Of a DNA stretch of 51,881 nucleotides, positions 25,464-34,277 are shown piece by piece. The notes under the pieces were generated by a model. It saw only the letters and a program-made list of their open reading frames with translations, was not told the origin of the DNA and did not search any database. Both the position numbers and the translations under genes were made by a program. Source of the DNA: Nocardiopsis suaedae (lineage in GTDB: Bacteria; Actinomycetota; Actinomycetes; Streptosporangiales; Streptosporangiaceae); assembly GCF_027706745.1 (NCBI RefSeq), contig NZ_JAQFWP010000050.1:1-51881 (forward strand). Direction: 5' to 3'. How positions within the stretch are numbered: position 1 is the first letter of the stretch; each line of letters begins with the position of its first letter.

Positions 25464-27476
25464 ATGGGTGGATCGATCGAGCCAGGCTGGTACCAGGACC
25501 CGCACGGCGGTGACGGCCGGCTCCGGTGGTGGAACGGCCAAGAGTGGACGCAGCACGTCCGCGACCTGGCGGATCTGCGGCCGGACGCGTCCGGGGGTGC
25601 GGCCGCGGGCTCCGCGAGCGAAGACGACGAACCGACCGCCGACCTGGGCGGGGGTCCCGCACCGGACGAGTCGACGATCCCGACGGCCCAGGGGTCCGCG
25701 TTCCCCTCCTCTCCGGGCGAGTCGACGATCCCGACCGGGGGCGGGCTCGACACGGGCGGCGCCATCGGGGACGAGCCGTCGACGATGCGCATCGACCCCG
25801 CCGCGGCGGCGTCCTACACCTCCTCGCACGCCACGCCCCCACCGCCGTCCCAAGACGACGAGGAACCCACCGCGGACCTGGGCGGGTCCACCATGCGCAT
25901 CGACCCCGCCACCGCCGCCTCCTACACCTCCTCCCACAACACGCCCCCTCCAGCGCCCCAAGACGACGAGGAACCCACCGCGGACCTGGGCGGGTCCACC
26001 ATGCGCATCGACCCCGCCACCGCCGCCTCCTACACCTCCTCGCATTCCTCCCCGGGGCAGGAACGGCCGACCGAATCCACCATGCCGGTCGACCCGTACG
26101 CGCGGGACACCGAGCGCACGAGCGACCTCGGCGACGACCTCCCCGAGCGCACCGACGACCTGACGGACCAGGCCTCGGGGCCGCGCACGGCGGTGTTCCA
26201 GCCCGGGGAGGCCGAAGCGCCGCGCACGGCGGTCTTCAACCCCGACGACCCGGCGCTGGCCGCGTCCGGCGGGGCCGACGACGGCGAGGAGAAGAAGGGC
26301 GGCTTCAACCGCTTCTTCGGCGACCTCAAGGACGGCCTCTCCGAGATCGCCGAGGAGCGCCGGCAGCAGCGCGAAGAGGCCCGCCAGAAGGCCGAGGAGG
26401 AGAACCGCAAGAGACAGGAGGCGGAGGCCGAGCGCCGGGAAGCGGAGCAGAAGCGCCTCGCCGAGCAGGCGCAGGAGGCCGCCCGCAACCCCGCCCCGGA
26501 CGGCACGCCGGGGGCTCCCGGTGCGCCCGGAACCCCGGGCACGCCCGGCGAGCCCTACGGGGGCGCCTACGGCGGGCCGAGCGGCGCCCACTCGGGCGCG
26601 GCGCCCGGGGCCGACCCGGGCCGTCCGCCGTCCGGCCCCCAGCAGCCCTACCCCGGCCCCGGCGGGCCGATGGGCGGCCCCGGCGCACCCGACCCGGGCA
26701 TGCCCCCCTCGGGGCCCCAGCCCGGTGCCGGACACCAGCCTCCGCCGCCGTACCCGGGCGCACCCATGGGGCCCGGTCCCGACCAGGGACGCCCGCCCTC
26801 CGGACCGCAGCCCCCCTACCCGGGCGCCTCCGGCCCCCAGCACCCCTATCCCGGGGCCCCCATGGGCGCACCGGGCGGACCGGACCAGCCCCCGCCGCCG
26901 TACCCCGGCCCCGGCCCCGGCCCCGGCGCACCGATGGGCGCACCCGGCGGGCCGCCTGGGCCCGGCATGCACGGCGGTCCCGACCAGCCTCCGCCGCCGT
27001 ACCCGGGCGCACCCATGGGGCCCGGTCCCGACCAGGGACGCCCGCCCTCCGGACCACAGCCCCCCTACCCGGGCGCCTCCGGCCCCCAGCCGCCCCACCC
27101 GGGCCCTCCCGGCCCTCCCGGCCCTCCGCCGGGGTGGGGTCCCGGCCCCGACGCGCCTCCGCCGCACGCCGGCCCCAGCGGCCCGATGGCGCCCCCGCAC
27201 GCGCATGCGCCCGGCCCCATGCCGCCGGACCCGGCGAACCCCTATGGCGGCCCGCCGGCGCCCTATGGGCCCCCGCAGGGGCCCGCAGGCGGCGGCGCGC
27301 CCCAGGCCCCCCAGGGCCGGGGCGGTCGGCGCAAGAAGGAGAAGAAGAAGGGCGGCTGCGGCTGCTTCGGCTGCGGAACGATGATCGTCGTGCTGCTGCT
27401 GATCCTCGTCGTCGCGGGCGTCGCCCTGCAGATGACGGGGACGGTCGACGTGGTGTGGCTGTTGTTCGGCGTCTGA
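25464..27476 (+). CDS. DUF2510 membrane protein with repeats and Pro/Gly-rich linker
   Basis: A 670-residue protein. Residues 5-33 are a DUF2510 domain ([10 protein letters not shown], then [12 protein letters not shown]). Next come acidic repeats ending [17 protein letters not shown] (three copies, two nearly identical), a charged coiled coil (about 280-340), a 250-residue Pro/Gly/Gln linker with its own long repeat, a basic [15 protein letters not shown] patch, and a C-terminal transmembrane helix of about 22 residues. Topology: tail-anchored, cytoplasmic bulk. The charged Thr/Ser-rich repeats could be kinase targets (inference). Function unknown. Confidence 0.85.
   Translation: MGGSIEPGWYQDPHGGDGRLRWWNGQEWTQHVRDLADLRPDASGGAAAGSASEDDEPTADLGGGPAPDESTIPTAQGSAFPSSPGESTIPTGGGLDTGGAIGDEPSTMRIDPAAAASYTSSHATPPPPSQDDEEPTADLGGSTMRIDPATAASYTSSHNTPPPAPQDDEEPTADLGGSTMRIDPATAASYTSSHSSPGQERPTESTMPVDPYARDTERTSDLGDDLPERTDDLTDQASGPRTAVFQPGEAEAPRTAVFNPDDPALAASGGADDGEEKKGGFNRFFGDLKDGLSEIAEERRQQREEARQKAEEENRKRQEAEAERREAEQKRLAEQAQEAARNPAPDGTPGAPGAPGTPGTPGEPYGGAYGGPSGAHSGAAPGADPGRPPSGPQQPYPGPGGPMGGPGAPDPGMPPSGPQPGAGHQPPPPYPGAPMGPGPDQGRPPSGPQPPYPGASGPQHPYPGAPMGAPGGPDQPPPPYPGPGPGPGAPMGAPGGPPGPGMHGGPDQPPPPYPGAPMGPGPDQGRPPSGPQPPYPGASGPQPPHPGPPGPPGPPPGWGPGPDAPPPHAGPSGPMAPPHAHAPGPMPPDPANPYGGPPAPYGPPQGPAGGGAPQAPQGRGGRRKKEKKKGGCGCFGCGTMIVVLLLILVVAGVALQMTGTVDVVWLLFGV
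25851..26041 (+). repeat. Direct repeat, 83 bp, period 108 bp, inside DUF2510 gene
   Basis: 25851-25933 and 25959-26041 are identical at base level. They encode the repeated acidic module ([12 protein letters not shown]...), in frame because the period is 36 codons. A diverged third copy precedes them. Confidence 0.9.
26734..27089 (+). repeat. Direct repeat, 107 bp, spaced 249 bp, inside DUF2510 gene
   Basis: 26734-26840 and 26983-27089 differ at one base (G/A in CGGACCGCAG versus CGGACCACAG). Both encode [20 protein letters not shown]. The spacing is 83 codons, so recombination between copies would keep the frame. Confidence 0.9.
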
Positions 27477-27537
27477 CCCGGTCGGCGTCCGGGCCCGCAG
27501 GGGCCGGGACGCCGCGCGGGGGAGGCGACACCGCCCG

Positions 27538-27574
27538 AGGGGAGGGCCGGACCTGAGCGGACCGGCCCTCCCCT
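27538..27574 (+). terminator. Hairpin terminator after the DUF2510 gene
   Basis: AGGGGAGGGCCGG (27538-27550) pairs perfectly with 27562-27574 around an 11-nt loop, about 60 bp after the stop. Confidence 0.85.
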
Positions 27575-27638
27575 ATTCAGGGCCGGACCATGGCCGCCCA
27601 CGCGGCGCCGGTGGAAAACCGCACGTCGCGTATGGGCC

Positions 27639-27644
27639 TAAGCT
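27639..27644 (+). promoter_or_regulatory. -10 box for leaderless orn transcript
   Basis: TAAGCT lies 7 bp before ATG 27652; no Shine-Dalgarno is present. Confidence 0.5.
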
Positions 27645-27651
27645 GTCCGGT

Positions 27652-28296
27652 ATGAATGACTCCCTGGTGTGGATCGACTGCGAGATGACAGGACTCGACC
27701 TTGAGCACGACGCGCTGATCGAAGTCGCGTGCGTCGTGACGGACGGCCAGCTCAACGTGCTCGACGAGGGCCTGGACATCGTCATCAAACCTCCGCAGTC
27801 GGCACTCGAACACATGGGGGACTTCGTCACCAAGATGCACACCGACTCCGGGCTCATCGACGAGCTCGACAACGGTGTGACGCTCCAGGAGGCCGAGGAC
27901 CGGGTCCTGGAGTACATCAAGCGGTTCGTGCCCGAGCCGAAGAAGGCGCCCTTGTGCGGCAACTCGATCGCCACCGACCGGCTGTTCATCTCCCGCGACA
28001 TGCCCCGCATCGACGGCTTCCTCCACTACCGCATGGTGGACGTGTCGAGCATCAAGGAGCTGCTGCGGCGCTGGTACCCGCGGGTGTACTTCAACAGCCC
28101 GGAGAAGCACGGCGGCCACCGGGCGCTCGCCGACATCACCGAGAGCATCCAGGAGCTGCGCTACTACCGGGCGGCCGCGTTCGTCGCCCCGCCGGGGCCG
28201 GACACCTCCACGGTCCGTTCGGTGTCCGCCGAGGTCGCCGCGGGCGGGACGGGACTGCGGCAGGAGTCGGACGCCGAGCGCCACGGGGGCAATTGA
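27652..28296 (+). CDS. orn: Oligoribonuclease
   Basis: A 214-residue DEDDh 3'-5' exonuclease that degrades 2-5-nt RNAs and pGpG to mononucleotides. [10 protein letters not shown] supplies the first Asp/Glu, [10 protein letters not shown] the second Asp, and HRALADI the catalytic His and final Asp. The core ends near residue 180; a Ser/Ala/Glu tail of about 30 residues follows. A tRNA-His gene lies 82 bp downstream on the same strand. Confidence 0.97.
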   Translation: MNDSLVWIDCEMTGLDLEHDALIEVACVVTDGQLNVLDEGLDIVIKPPQSALEHMGDFVTKMHTDSGLIDELDNGVTLQEAEDRVLEYIKRFVPEPKKAPLCGNSIATDRLFISRDMPRIDGFLHYRMVDVSSIKELLRRWYPRVYFNSPEKHGGHRALADITESIQELRYYRAAAFVAPPGPDTSTVRSVSAEVAAGGTGLRQESDAERHGGN

Positions 28297-28378
28297 CCGG
28301 AGCACTCACCGGAGTCCGCTAGACTCTTTGAAGAGCGCGGGCGACGACCCGGTCGAACCGGCGGAATCCGCGCCCATG

Positions 28379-28454
28379 GTGGGTGTAGCTCAGTTGGCAG
28401 AGCACTTGGTTGTGGTCCAAGAAGTCGGGGGTTCAAGTCCCCTCACTCACCCCA
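28379..28454 (+). tRNA. tRNA-His (GTG)
   Basis: Full cloverleaf: acceptor GTGGGTG with CACTCAC (one G-T pair), D arm GCTCAGTTGGCAGAGC, anticodon stem CTTGG/CCAAG with loop TTGTGGT (anticodon GTG at 28412-28414), and T arm GGGGGTTCAAGTCCCC. CCA is encoded (28452-28454). The base before it, G28378, can pair with discriminator C28451, the G-1:C73 pair that marks tRNA-His. TAGACT at 28320-28325 may be its -10 box; no -35 at standard spacing was found. Confidence 0.97.
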
Positions 28455-28458
28455 GATG

Positions 28459-28494
28459 AAGGGCCCGGTCACCGGAAACGGCGACCGGGCCCTT
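28459..28494 (+). terminator. Terminator after tRNA-His
   Basis: AAGGGCCCGGTC (28459-28470) pairs with GACCGGGCCCTT (28483-28494), with inner CCG/CGG pairing around GAAA, followed by TTCTCTTC-type pyrimidine sequence. It begins 5 bp after the encoded CCA. Confidence 0.9.
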
Positions 28495-28682
28495 CTCTTC
28501 GCGTCCCGGGCCCGCCTCCACTCCAGCGGACACGACCCGACGGGGGTTCCCCGCCTGACGGGCTCCCTCCCCTCCCTCCATGGGCCGGAAGCGGACCGGA
28601 GGTGGCGGGCTCTGCTCGGTTACCATTCGGGCACGTGGGTCCGCTCCCCGCGAACGTCGCCACGACCTCCGGGAGTCCGCCG

Positions 28683-29783
28683 GTGAAGCTCCCCCGTCCG
28701 GCCCCTCGCCCGGCCGCGCCCGCCACGCGGTCCTGCACCGTCGTGCTGCTCGCGGACGCCCCGACCACCGGCCGCGCCGACGGCGGGCGGGCCGCGCGCT
28801 TCGCCCTGCGGGGGCGCTCCCACTCCGAGCGGTCCGGGCGCTTCATCGAGTTCGCCGCAGAGGAGGCGCGGGCGGGGCGTGCGGTGGTCGCCCTGTACCC
28901 CTCCTGGCGGCCCGACGCGGCCCGGTACGCACTCGTCCACGCCCGGTCCCGGACGCTGAGCGACGAGATCGCCGGAATCCCGCTGGCCCTCTCCCCGCTC
29001 GCGCTCTCGGTTCTGGCGGACCGCCTGGCCGGGCTCGCCCCGATCCACCTGCCGGGCATCGTCGCCGCGGCCGCAAGGGAGCTGCCCCGGCACATGCTCG
29101 CCGGAGCGTGCCTGCACAGCGTCACCGGGTTGAGCGCGCTGCCGACGTCCACCGCGCTCCACGCGGCCTCCTACCGTCCCCGAAGCGCGTTCCTGGCCTT
29201 GAGCTGTCCTGGGGCCGCAGTCCTCAGGATCCCCCCCGGGGAGCTGGGCGAGTCGTTGCCCGGCCTCCCCTCGCCTCCCGATACACCGCTCCACGTGTTG
29301 GCGTGCTCCGGCACGGCGGGCTCACCGGCCTTCGACGACGACCTGATGCCCGCGCTGCGCACGGCGACGGCCCACGTGGTGCCCTCCCAGCCGCTGGGGC
29401 CGGTGTTCTGGGGGACGACCCGGTACACGGAGTTCGCGGCCTTCGAAAGCGGGCCGCGCTCCCTGGCCCGCGCGCTGGGCGCGTTGCACACGGTGCGCTG
29501 CCGCTGGTGCGGGCAGCCGGTGGACCGTGCCGTATGCCCGTTCTGCCGCTCCCGCGCCCACAGGTTTCCCACCGCCGCATCCTCCACAGGGACCGCGCAC
29601 CACGGCGTTCCCGCCCCGCGCGCGCTCGACCAGCGTCCCGCACCTCCTCCGGTACCGGAACCGGCCGGACCGGCCCCGCGCCTGCCGGCCGCCTGGCCCC
29701 GCCCTCCGGCGGGCCTGCCCCTCGCGCCCAACGGGACACCTCTGCCCAGTCCTTTCGCTGCTCCGGAGGACCCCCGGGAGTGA
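28683..29783 (+). CDS. Zinc-ribbon protein of unknown function, paralog of 34875-36110
   Basis: A 366-residue protein. GTG 28683 is chosen because GGGAG lies 7 bp upstream. An alpha/beta N-terminal domain (VVLLADAPTTGR, AVVALYPSWRPDAARYALV, LALSPLALSVLADRLAGL) is followed by PSQPLGPVFWGTTRYTEF and a C-terminal zinc ribbon (CRWCGQPV, CPFCRSR), then a Pro-rich tail. The same order and motifs recur in the protein heading the TAD locus. Family not recognised; cytoplasmic. A leaderless SelW-like gene follows after 32 bp. Confidence 0.8.
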   Translation: MKLPRPAPRPAAPATRSCTVVLLADAPTTGRADGGRAARFALRGRSHSERSGRFIEFAAEEARAGRAVVALYPSWRPDAARYALVHARSRTLSDEIAGIPLALSPLALSVLADRLAGLAPIHLPGIVAAAARELPRHMLAGACLHSVTGLSALPTSTALHAASYRPRSAFLALSCPGAAVLRIPPGELGESLPGLPSPPDTPLHVLACSGTAGSPAFDDDLMPALRTATAHVVPSQPLGPVFWGTTRYTEFAAFESGPRSLARALGALHTVRCRWCGQPVDRAVCPFCRSRAHRFPTAASSTGTAHHGVPAPRALDQRPAPPPVPEPAGPAPRLPAAWPRPPAGLPLAPNGTPLPSPFAAPEDPRE

Positions 29784-29803
29784 TCGCCGCCCGGCCGCCC
29801 CTC

Positions 29804-29809
29804 CATACT
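29804..29809 (+). promoter_or_regulatory. -10 box for leaderless SelW-like transcript
   Basis: CATACT lies 6 bp before GTG 29816. The GGGGAG directly abutting the GTG is too close to serve as a ribosome site. Confidence 0.4.
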
Positions 29810-29815
29810 GGGGAG

Positions 29816-30133
29816 GTGGCCGAACGAGAGAACACCGGGCAGCACGCGCCCGTCGCGCGCCCCCGGCTGGAGATCGAGTACTGCACCCGCTGCCGTTGGC
29901 TGCCCCGCGCCTCCTGGATGGCACAGGAGCTGCTGACGACCTTCGAGGCCGACCTGGGCGAGGTGGCGCTCGTCCCCGGTAGCGGCGGCGTTTTCGAAGT
30001 GCGCCTGGACGGCGAGGTGATCTGGTCGCGCACCAGTGACGCGGCCTTCACCGACGCCGCCGACCTGAAGAAGCTCGTCCGGGACCGTGTCGCCCCCGGC
30101 CGTGCGCTGGGCCACTCCGACCGCACCGGCTGA
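29816..30133 (+). CDS. SelT/SelW/SelH (Rdx) family redox protein
   Basis: A 105-residue thioredoxin-like protein. The family CxxC (or CxxU) motif appears as YCTRCRWLPRA near residue 22, followed by the conserved LLTTFEADLGEVALVPGSGGVFEV and a strand with GEVIWSR. KKLVRDRVAPGR is the usual C-terminal helix. Cys replaces selenocysteine. Expected to be a small cytoplasmic thiol redox protein; partner unknown. Confidence 0.88.
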   Translation: MAERENTGQHAPVARPRLEIEYCTRCRWLPRASWMAQELLTTFEADLGEVALVPGSGGVFEVRLDGEVIWSRTSDAAFTDAADLKKLVRDRVAPGRALGHSDRTG

Positions 30134-30243
30134 AGGCCGCGGCGTCGCGACCGTACCGGCGTTCACCGTGACCGGCCCTGGCGTCCTCACGGCGCACGAC
30201 TGCGCACCGGTGGAGCGCGCGCTCCGCGCGGCCCCCACGGCAG

Positions 30244-30471
30244 CTATGCGCGCTGAACGTCCTCCAGCCACGGTTGGAGTCCCCGGTCCTGGAGGTACCA
30301 GAGGAGGTTCTGCGCGGAGGCCGCCTCCACGTCCTCGCCGTCCTCCCAGACGGCGTCGCATTCCTCGCACATGCGGAAGCGGGAGCCGTCGAGCGGCATC
30401 GGCACCAGGTAGTCCTCCACGAAGCCGAACGAGCAGAGGGGACAGCGCAGCGGCGGCTCGTCGTCGATCAT
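30244..30471 (-). CDS. Small zinc-ribbon protein
   Basis: A 75-residue protein starting at ATG 30471, with GGAAGGG upstream on the minus strand. It has two CxxC knuckles, CPLCSFGF and MCEECDAVW, 20-odd residues apart, then an acidic linker and a helix ending WLEDVQRA. Likely a structural zinc ribbon that binds a protein or nucleic acid. Function unknown. It is convergent with the SelW-like gene. Confidence 0.75.
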   Translation of the reverse strand: MIDDEPPLRCPLCSFGFVEDYLVPMPLDGSRFRMCEECDAVWEDGEDVEAASAQNLLWYLQDRGLQPWLEDVQRA

Positions 30472-30700
30472 GGCCCCACCCTTCCCCGCTGCGGACGCGC
30501 GGCGCAAGCGTGCTGTGCGCACCGGTCGGCCTCCCCCCGTCGCCGATTCCCCACAGACTGTGATGGCATGGACACGGCGGAACTTCCGCCACAATGGTCG
30601 CGGTCCGGAACAGTGGCCTTAGACGGCGCATTCTGCGACTTCCGCCCCTTGCGGGCCGCCATCCGCCTCCCCTTGTTCCCCGCCCCTGAAGGGAGCCCCC

Positions 30701-32422
30701 GTGCGAGTCCTCCTGCTGTGCTCGGCCTTCAACGGCCTCAGCCAGCGCACTTGGATCGAGCTCAGACGCGCCGGACACGACGTGTCCGTCGAGCTCGCCA
30801 TCGACGAGGAGACCATGGTCGAGGCCGTGGAGCTGGCCCGGCCCGAGCTGATCATCTGCCCGTTCCTCAAGGAACGCGTGCCTGAACGGATCTGGAAGAA
30901 CCACAGAACGGTCATCGTCCACCCGGGGCCGCCGGGCGACCGCGGCCCCTCCTCCCTCGACTGGGCCGTCGACGAGGGCGCCCCCGAATGGGGGGTGACC
31001 GCGCTCCAGGCCGTCGAGGAGATGGACGCCGGTCCCATCTGGGGGTCGCGCACCTTCCCGCTGCCCGCGGAGCCGCCGAAGAAGAGCTCCCTGTACAACG
31101 GCCCGGTCACCGAGGCGGCCATCGCCCTCGTGCACGAGGTCGTCGCCAAAGCGGCCGACCCGTGGTTCCTGCCGGAGCCGCTGGACTACGAGCGGCCCGA
31201 GGTCACCGGGCGGCTGCGCCCCACCATGCGCCAGGAGGACCGCACCTTCGCGTGGAGCGACCCCAGCGCGCACATCCTGCGCAAGGTCCGCGCCGCCGAC
31301 GGGGCACCGGGTGTGCGCACGGTGCTGTGCGGGACCGAGGTGCGGGTGTTCGACGCCGACGAGGGGCCCAGAATCTCCGCCGAGCCCGGCACCGTGGCCG
31401 CGCGCAGCGACGGCCGGGTGCTCGTGGCCACCGGCGACGGCAGCCTGTGGATCGGCCACCTGAAGGCCGGGGCTCCGGGCGAGCCGGGCGCGATCAAGCT
31501 CCCGGCGGCCACGGCGCTCGGGGCGCTCATCGACGGGGTGCCCAACGCCGACCCGAGCGTGCGGCCCTCCGACCGCGGCTACGGCGACGGCGAGATCGTC
31601 TACCGGCGCAGCGGCGCGGTGGGCGTGCTGTCCTTCGACTTCTACAACGGCGCCATGTCCACCGAGCAGTGCCTGCGGCTGGCGGCGGGGCTGCGGCACG
31701 CGGCCCGCCAGGACACGCGGGTGCTGCTGCTGCGCGGCGGCGAGGTGTTCTCCAACGGCATCCACCTCAACGTCATCGAGGCCGCCGAGGACCCCGAGGG
31801 CGAAGCGTGGCGCAACATCCAGGCCATCGACGACGTGTGCCAGGAGATCATCACCTGCTCCTCGCAGCTCACCGTCGCGTCGGTGGGCGGGAACGCCGGG
31901 GCCGGCGGGGTGATGCTGGCGCTGGGCGCCGACCGGGTGCTGGTGCGCCAGGGGGCGGTGCTCAACCCGCACTACGCCACCATGGGGCTGTTCGGCTCGG
32001 AGTACTGGACCTACGTGCTGCCGCGCCGGGTGGGGGACGCCGCCGCGGCCGCGCTGACGGGCGAGTGCCTGCCCATCGGCGCCGAGCAGGCCGTGGAGCT
32101 GGGGCTGGCCGACTCCGCGATCGGCGGGGCCCCGGGCGAGTTCGAGGAGGCGGCGCTGGTCTACGCGCGCCGCCTGGCCGACCGCGGCAACTACGAGCGG
32201 GTGCTGCAGGCCAAGAACGACCTGCGCGAGGCCGACGAGCGCCGCCGCCCGCTGGAGACCTACCGGGTGGCCGAGCTGGCCGAGATGAGCCGGGACATCT
32301 TCGACGACCGGAGCGGGTTCCGCGAGGCGCGCCGGTCGTTCGTGCACAAGATCAAGGCGGAGGCGACCCCGGCGCACCTGGCCGACCACCGGGCGCCGAC
32401 CATGCGCGACGTGATGGTCTGA
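30701..32422 (+). CDS. hypX: HypX/HoxX-type formyl-CoA CO-forming hydrogenase maturation protein
   Basis: A 573-residue two-domain protein. The N-terminal half is formyltransferase-like (VLLLCSAFNGLSQR, HPGPPGDRGPSSLDWAVDEG, EMDAGPIWG). The C-terminal half (about 290-530) is enoyl-CoA-hydratase-like (VGVLSFDFYNGAM, LLLRGGEVFSNGIHLN, GGNAGAGGVMLALGADRVL). HypX takes a formyl group from formyl-tetrahydrofolate to CoA and releases CO for the active site of [NiFe]-hydrogenase under air. GTG 30701 follows GAAGGGAG. No hydrogenase or other hyp genes lie in this window, so it appears as an orphan here. Confidence 0.88.
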   Translation: MRVLLLCSAFNGLSQRTWIELRRAGHDVSVELAIDEETMVEAVELARPELIICPFLKERVPERIWKNHRTVIVHPGPPGDRGPSSLDWAVDEGAPEWGVTALQAVEEMDAGPIWGSRTFPLPAEPPKKSSLYNGPVTEAAIALVHEVVAKAADPWFLPEPLDYERPEVTGRLRPTMRQEDRTFAWSDPSAHILRKVRAADGAPGVRTVLCGTEVRVFDADEGPRISAEPGTVAARSDGRVLVATGDGSLWIGHLKAGAPGEPGAIKLPAATALGALIDGVPNADPSVRPSDRGYGDGEIVYRRSGAVGVLSFDFYNGAMSTEQCLRLAAGLRHAARQDTRVLLLRGGEVFSNGIHLNVIEAAEDPEGEAWRNIQAIDDVCQEIITCSSQLTVASVGGNAGAGGVMLALGADRVLVRQGAVLNPHYATMGLFGSEYWTYVLPRRVGDAAAAALTGECLPIGAEQAVELGLADSAIGGAPGEFEEAALVYARRLADRGNYERVLQAKNDLREADERRRPLETYRVAELAEMSRDIFDDRSGFREARRSFVHKIKAEATPAHLADHRAPTMRDVMV

Positions 32423-32450
32423 GGCGGTGCGCGCGCGGCGGGGCGGCGTG

Positions 32451-32462
32451 TGACAGATGTCA
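32451..32462. promoter_or_regulatory. Palindrome TGACAGATGTCA, candidate operator
   Basis: A near-perfect palindrome (TGACA-GA-TGTCA), with CTGTCAC 18 bp further on, 83 bp upstream of the DedA-family start. It may be a regulator site; no regulator can be named. Confidence 0.35.
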
Positions 32463-32545
32463 GACGCGTGCGCTGCCAGCTGTCACCGGCCACCCATGAC
32501 CGGAACGACTACACGGGAGTGCGCCGTTCACGAGACGATTCCTCC

Positions 32546-33433
32546 ATGACGAACACCCCCGCCGCCGACGGCCGCGCCCAAGGCGGCCCTCAGGACGCCG
32601 CCCCCGAAGCCGCCCCGGAGGCGGCTCCCGAGGCCGCTCCTGAGGCCTCGCACGATCCCGCTCCGGCCCCGCAGCCTTCAGCGGACTCGGACGACCGCCC
32701 TTACCTGCCCTGGCGGGGGAAGGCGACGCGGACGGACAAGGCGCTGGCCGGCACGATCCTCGGCATCATGCTGGTCATGCTCGCCCTGTGGCCGGCCCGC
32801 CCGTTCCTCATCGCGTCCGCGCCGGTGGCGCTGGCGTTCGTCACGGGGAGCAAGGCGGCGACGGGCGCGGTGGCCGCGTTCGCGTCGGTGGGCGACTACC
32901 CGCTGTGGCTGGCCCTGGTGGCGGGGACGGTCGGCATGGCCAAGTTCGACTGGCTGTTCTGGTGGACGGGCCGCCAGTGGGGCCAGGGCATCGTGGACAT
33001 GTTCGCCCAAGGCGACCGGGCCAAGCGCTTCGCGGCCCAGGCGCACGGGTTCAACCCGTGGATCCTCAGGGGAGCGGTCCTGTTGGCGGTCCTGCCCGGC
33101 GTACCGAGCGCGCTGGTGTACGCCCTGGCCGGCTGGACGGGGATGCGCCTGGGGACGTTCCTGGTGTTCGACGTCCTCGGCTCGATGTCCATGGCGGCGG
33201 TCGTCGTGGCGGCGGGTTACTCCTCGGGCGAGGCCGGGGTCGAAGTGATCACGACGATCGACAGCTATGCGCTGTGGATCAGCCTGGGCATCATCTTCGT
33301 GATGGCCTACTTGGGCGCCAAAAAGGCAGGACGCACGACGAACGGTGCGCAGCCCTCCATGGAGAACTCCACCGAGGACTCTACGGAGAAGCTCACGGAG
33401 GAGCCCGCTGCCTCCGACCAGAAGTCCGACTGA
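32546..33433 (+). CDS. DedA/VTT-domain membrane protein
   Basis: A 295-residue protein. ATG 32546 is chosen as the first start giving a plausible N-terminus; the upstream frame has none. Residues 20-45 contain repeated PEAA units and are disordered. Transmembrane segments follow from about residue 73, with the DedA-type FDWLFWWTGRQWGQG, the amphipathic HGFNPWILRGAVLLAVLPGVPS (Arg and Pro conserved in lipid scramblase-like VTT proteins) and further helices to about 265. The C-terminal tail is acidic. DedA proteins flip phospholipids or undecaprenyl phosphate; this member's substrate is unknown. Confidence 0.8.
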   Translation: MTNTPAADGRAQGGPQDAAPEAAPEAAPEAAPEASHDPAPAPQPSADSDDRPYLPWRGKATRTDKALAGTILGIMLVMLALWPARPFLIASAPVALAFVTGSKAATGAVAAFASVGDYPLWLALVAGTVGMAKFDWLFWWTGRQWGQGIVDMFAQGDRAKRFAAQAHGFNPWILRGAVLLAVLPGVPSALVYALAGWTGMRLGTFLVFDVLGSMSMAAVVVAAGYSSGEAGVEVITTIDSYALWISLGIIFVMAYLGAKKAGRTTNGAQPSMENSTEDSTEKLTEEPAASDQKSD

Positions 33434-33533
33434 CGCCCCGGGCCGAGCGAGCAGGACCGCCCCTCAGCGGACACCAGCACAGGTGCGTCCAGACCCGCCG
33501 TCACCGATCCCGAGGGCTGAGCAGGCGCGTCCC

Positions 33534-34277
33534 TCACTCGGGGCCCCGCCCACCGGCATGGCCGGTCTCACCGCCGACCATGGAGACGATGGAGTTCAGG
33601 CGGCGGTGGTGGGCGCCCGGCCAGAACACCCTCCCGCAGGCCTCGCACCGCGCGAAGGTGTCGTAGGTCCGCCGGGTGCCCGGCTCCAGCTCTGCGGCGA
33701 CCTCGCTCTTGTCCACGTCGCGCAGGGGGCCGTTGCACGACGGGCAGCGTGTCCAGGGGGCGGTCGGAGGGTCGAACCGGTCGAGGACCTCACGCAGCTG
33801 GTCGTCGGGGGTGTCCTCGCGGATGAGCGCACCGGCCAGGAGCGCACGCCGGTGCAGGAGCCCCCGGTCGCGGGTCAGGAGCGCGCGCTGCTCGGCGTTG
33901 GCCCACTCGACGAGAGCCGCGTCCTCAGCGTCGTTGTCGTAGGCGGTGTCGATCCCGATGAGCCGCATCCGCCGCGCCAAGGCGCCGAGATGCACATCGA
34001 GCAGGAAGCGCGGGGGCGAGAACGGGAGCCTCTGGGGAGGTTCGACGGCCTCCACGTCCACGGTCTCGCCCGGCCCCGGCCGGTAGTGGACGTTTACGGC
34101 CAACCCGTCGACGGCCATCCGCCCGACTTCGGTCAACGGCACTCCGGCGGACCGCACGAGGTGCCCGAGGGTGGCCGTGGGGTCATGGCCGAACTCGACC
34201 ACCTCCCCGCGCACCCGAGCCGCCAGAAGGAACCGAAGGCCTTCAGCGAACCGCACCCGGACGAGGTCATCGCTCAT
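33534..34277 (-). CDS. Mut7-C RNase-domain protein with N-terminal ubiquitin-like domain
   Basis: A 247-residue protein with an N-terminal Ub-Mut7-C fold (residues about 5-85) and a Mut7-C PIN-like nuclease domain beginning RFLLDVHLGALARRMRLIGIDT, with acidic residues in DNDAEDAALVEWA and LLTRDRGLL. A zinc ribbon (RCPSCNGPL, CEACGRVFWPG) ends near HHRRL. The product is probably a cytoplasmic RNA-processing nuclease of unknown target. No Shine-Dalgarno; CATGCT 6 bp upstream may be a weak leaderless -10. Confidence 0.88.
   Translation of the reverse strand: MSDDLVRVRFAEGLRFLLAARVRGEVVEFGHDPTATLGHLVRSAGVPLTEVGRMAVDGLAVNVHYRPGPGETVDVEAVEPPQRLPFSPPRFLLDVHLGALARRMRLIGIDTAYDNDAEDAALVEWANAEQRALLTRDRGLLHRRALLAGALIREDTPDDQLREVLDRFDPPTAPWTRCPSCNGPLRDVDKSEVAAELEPGTRRTYDTFARCEACGRVFWPGAHHRRLNSIVSMVGGETGHAGGRGPE

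Noticed and set aside
28293-28325. TTGACC and TAGACT as a classic promoter for tRNA-His
   Set aside because: The 21-bp spacing is too long; only the -10 is kept as a possibility.
30200-30245. GGAGCGCGCGCTCC palindrome as a terminator between convergent genes
   Set aside because: Self-complementary without a loop; too weak to support.
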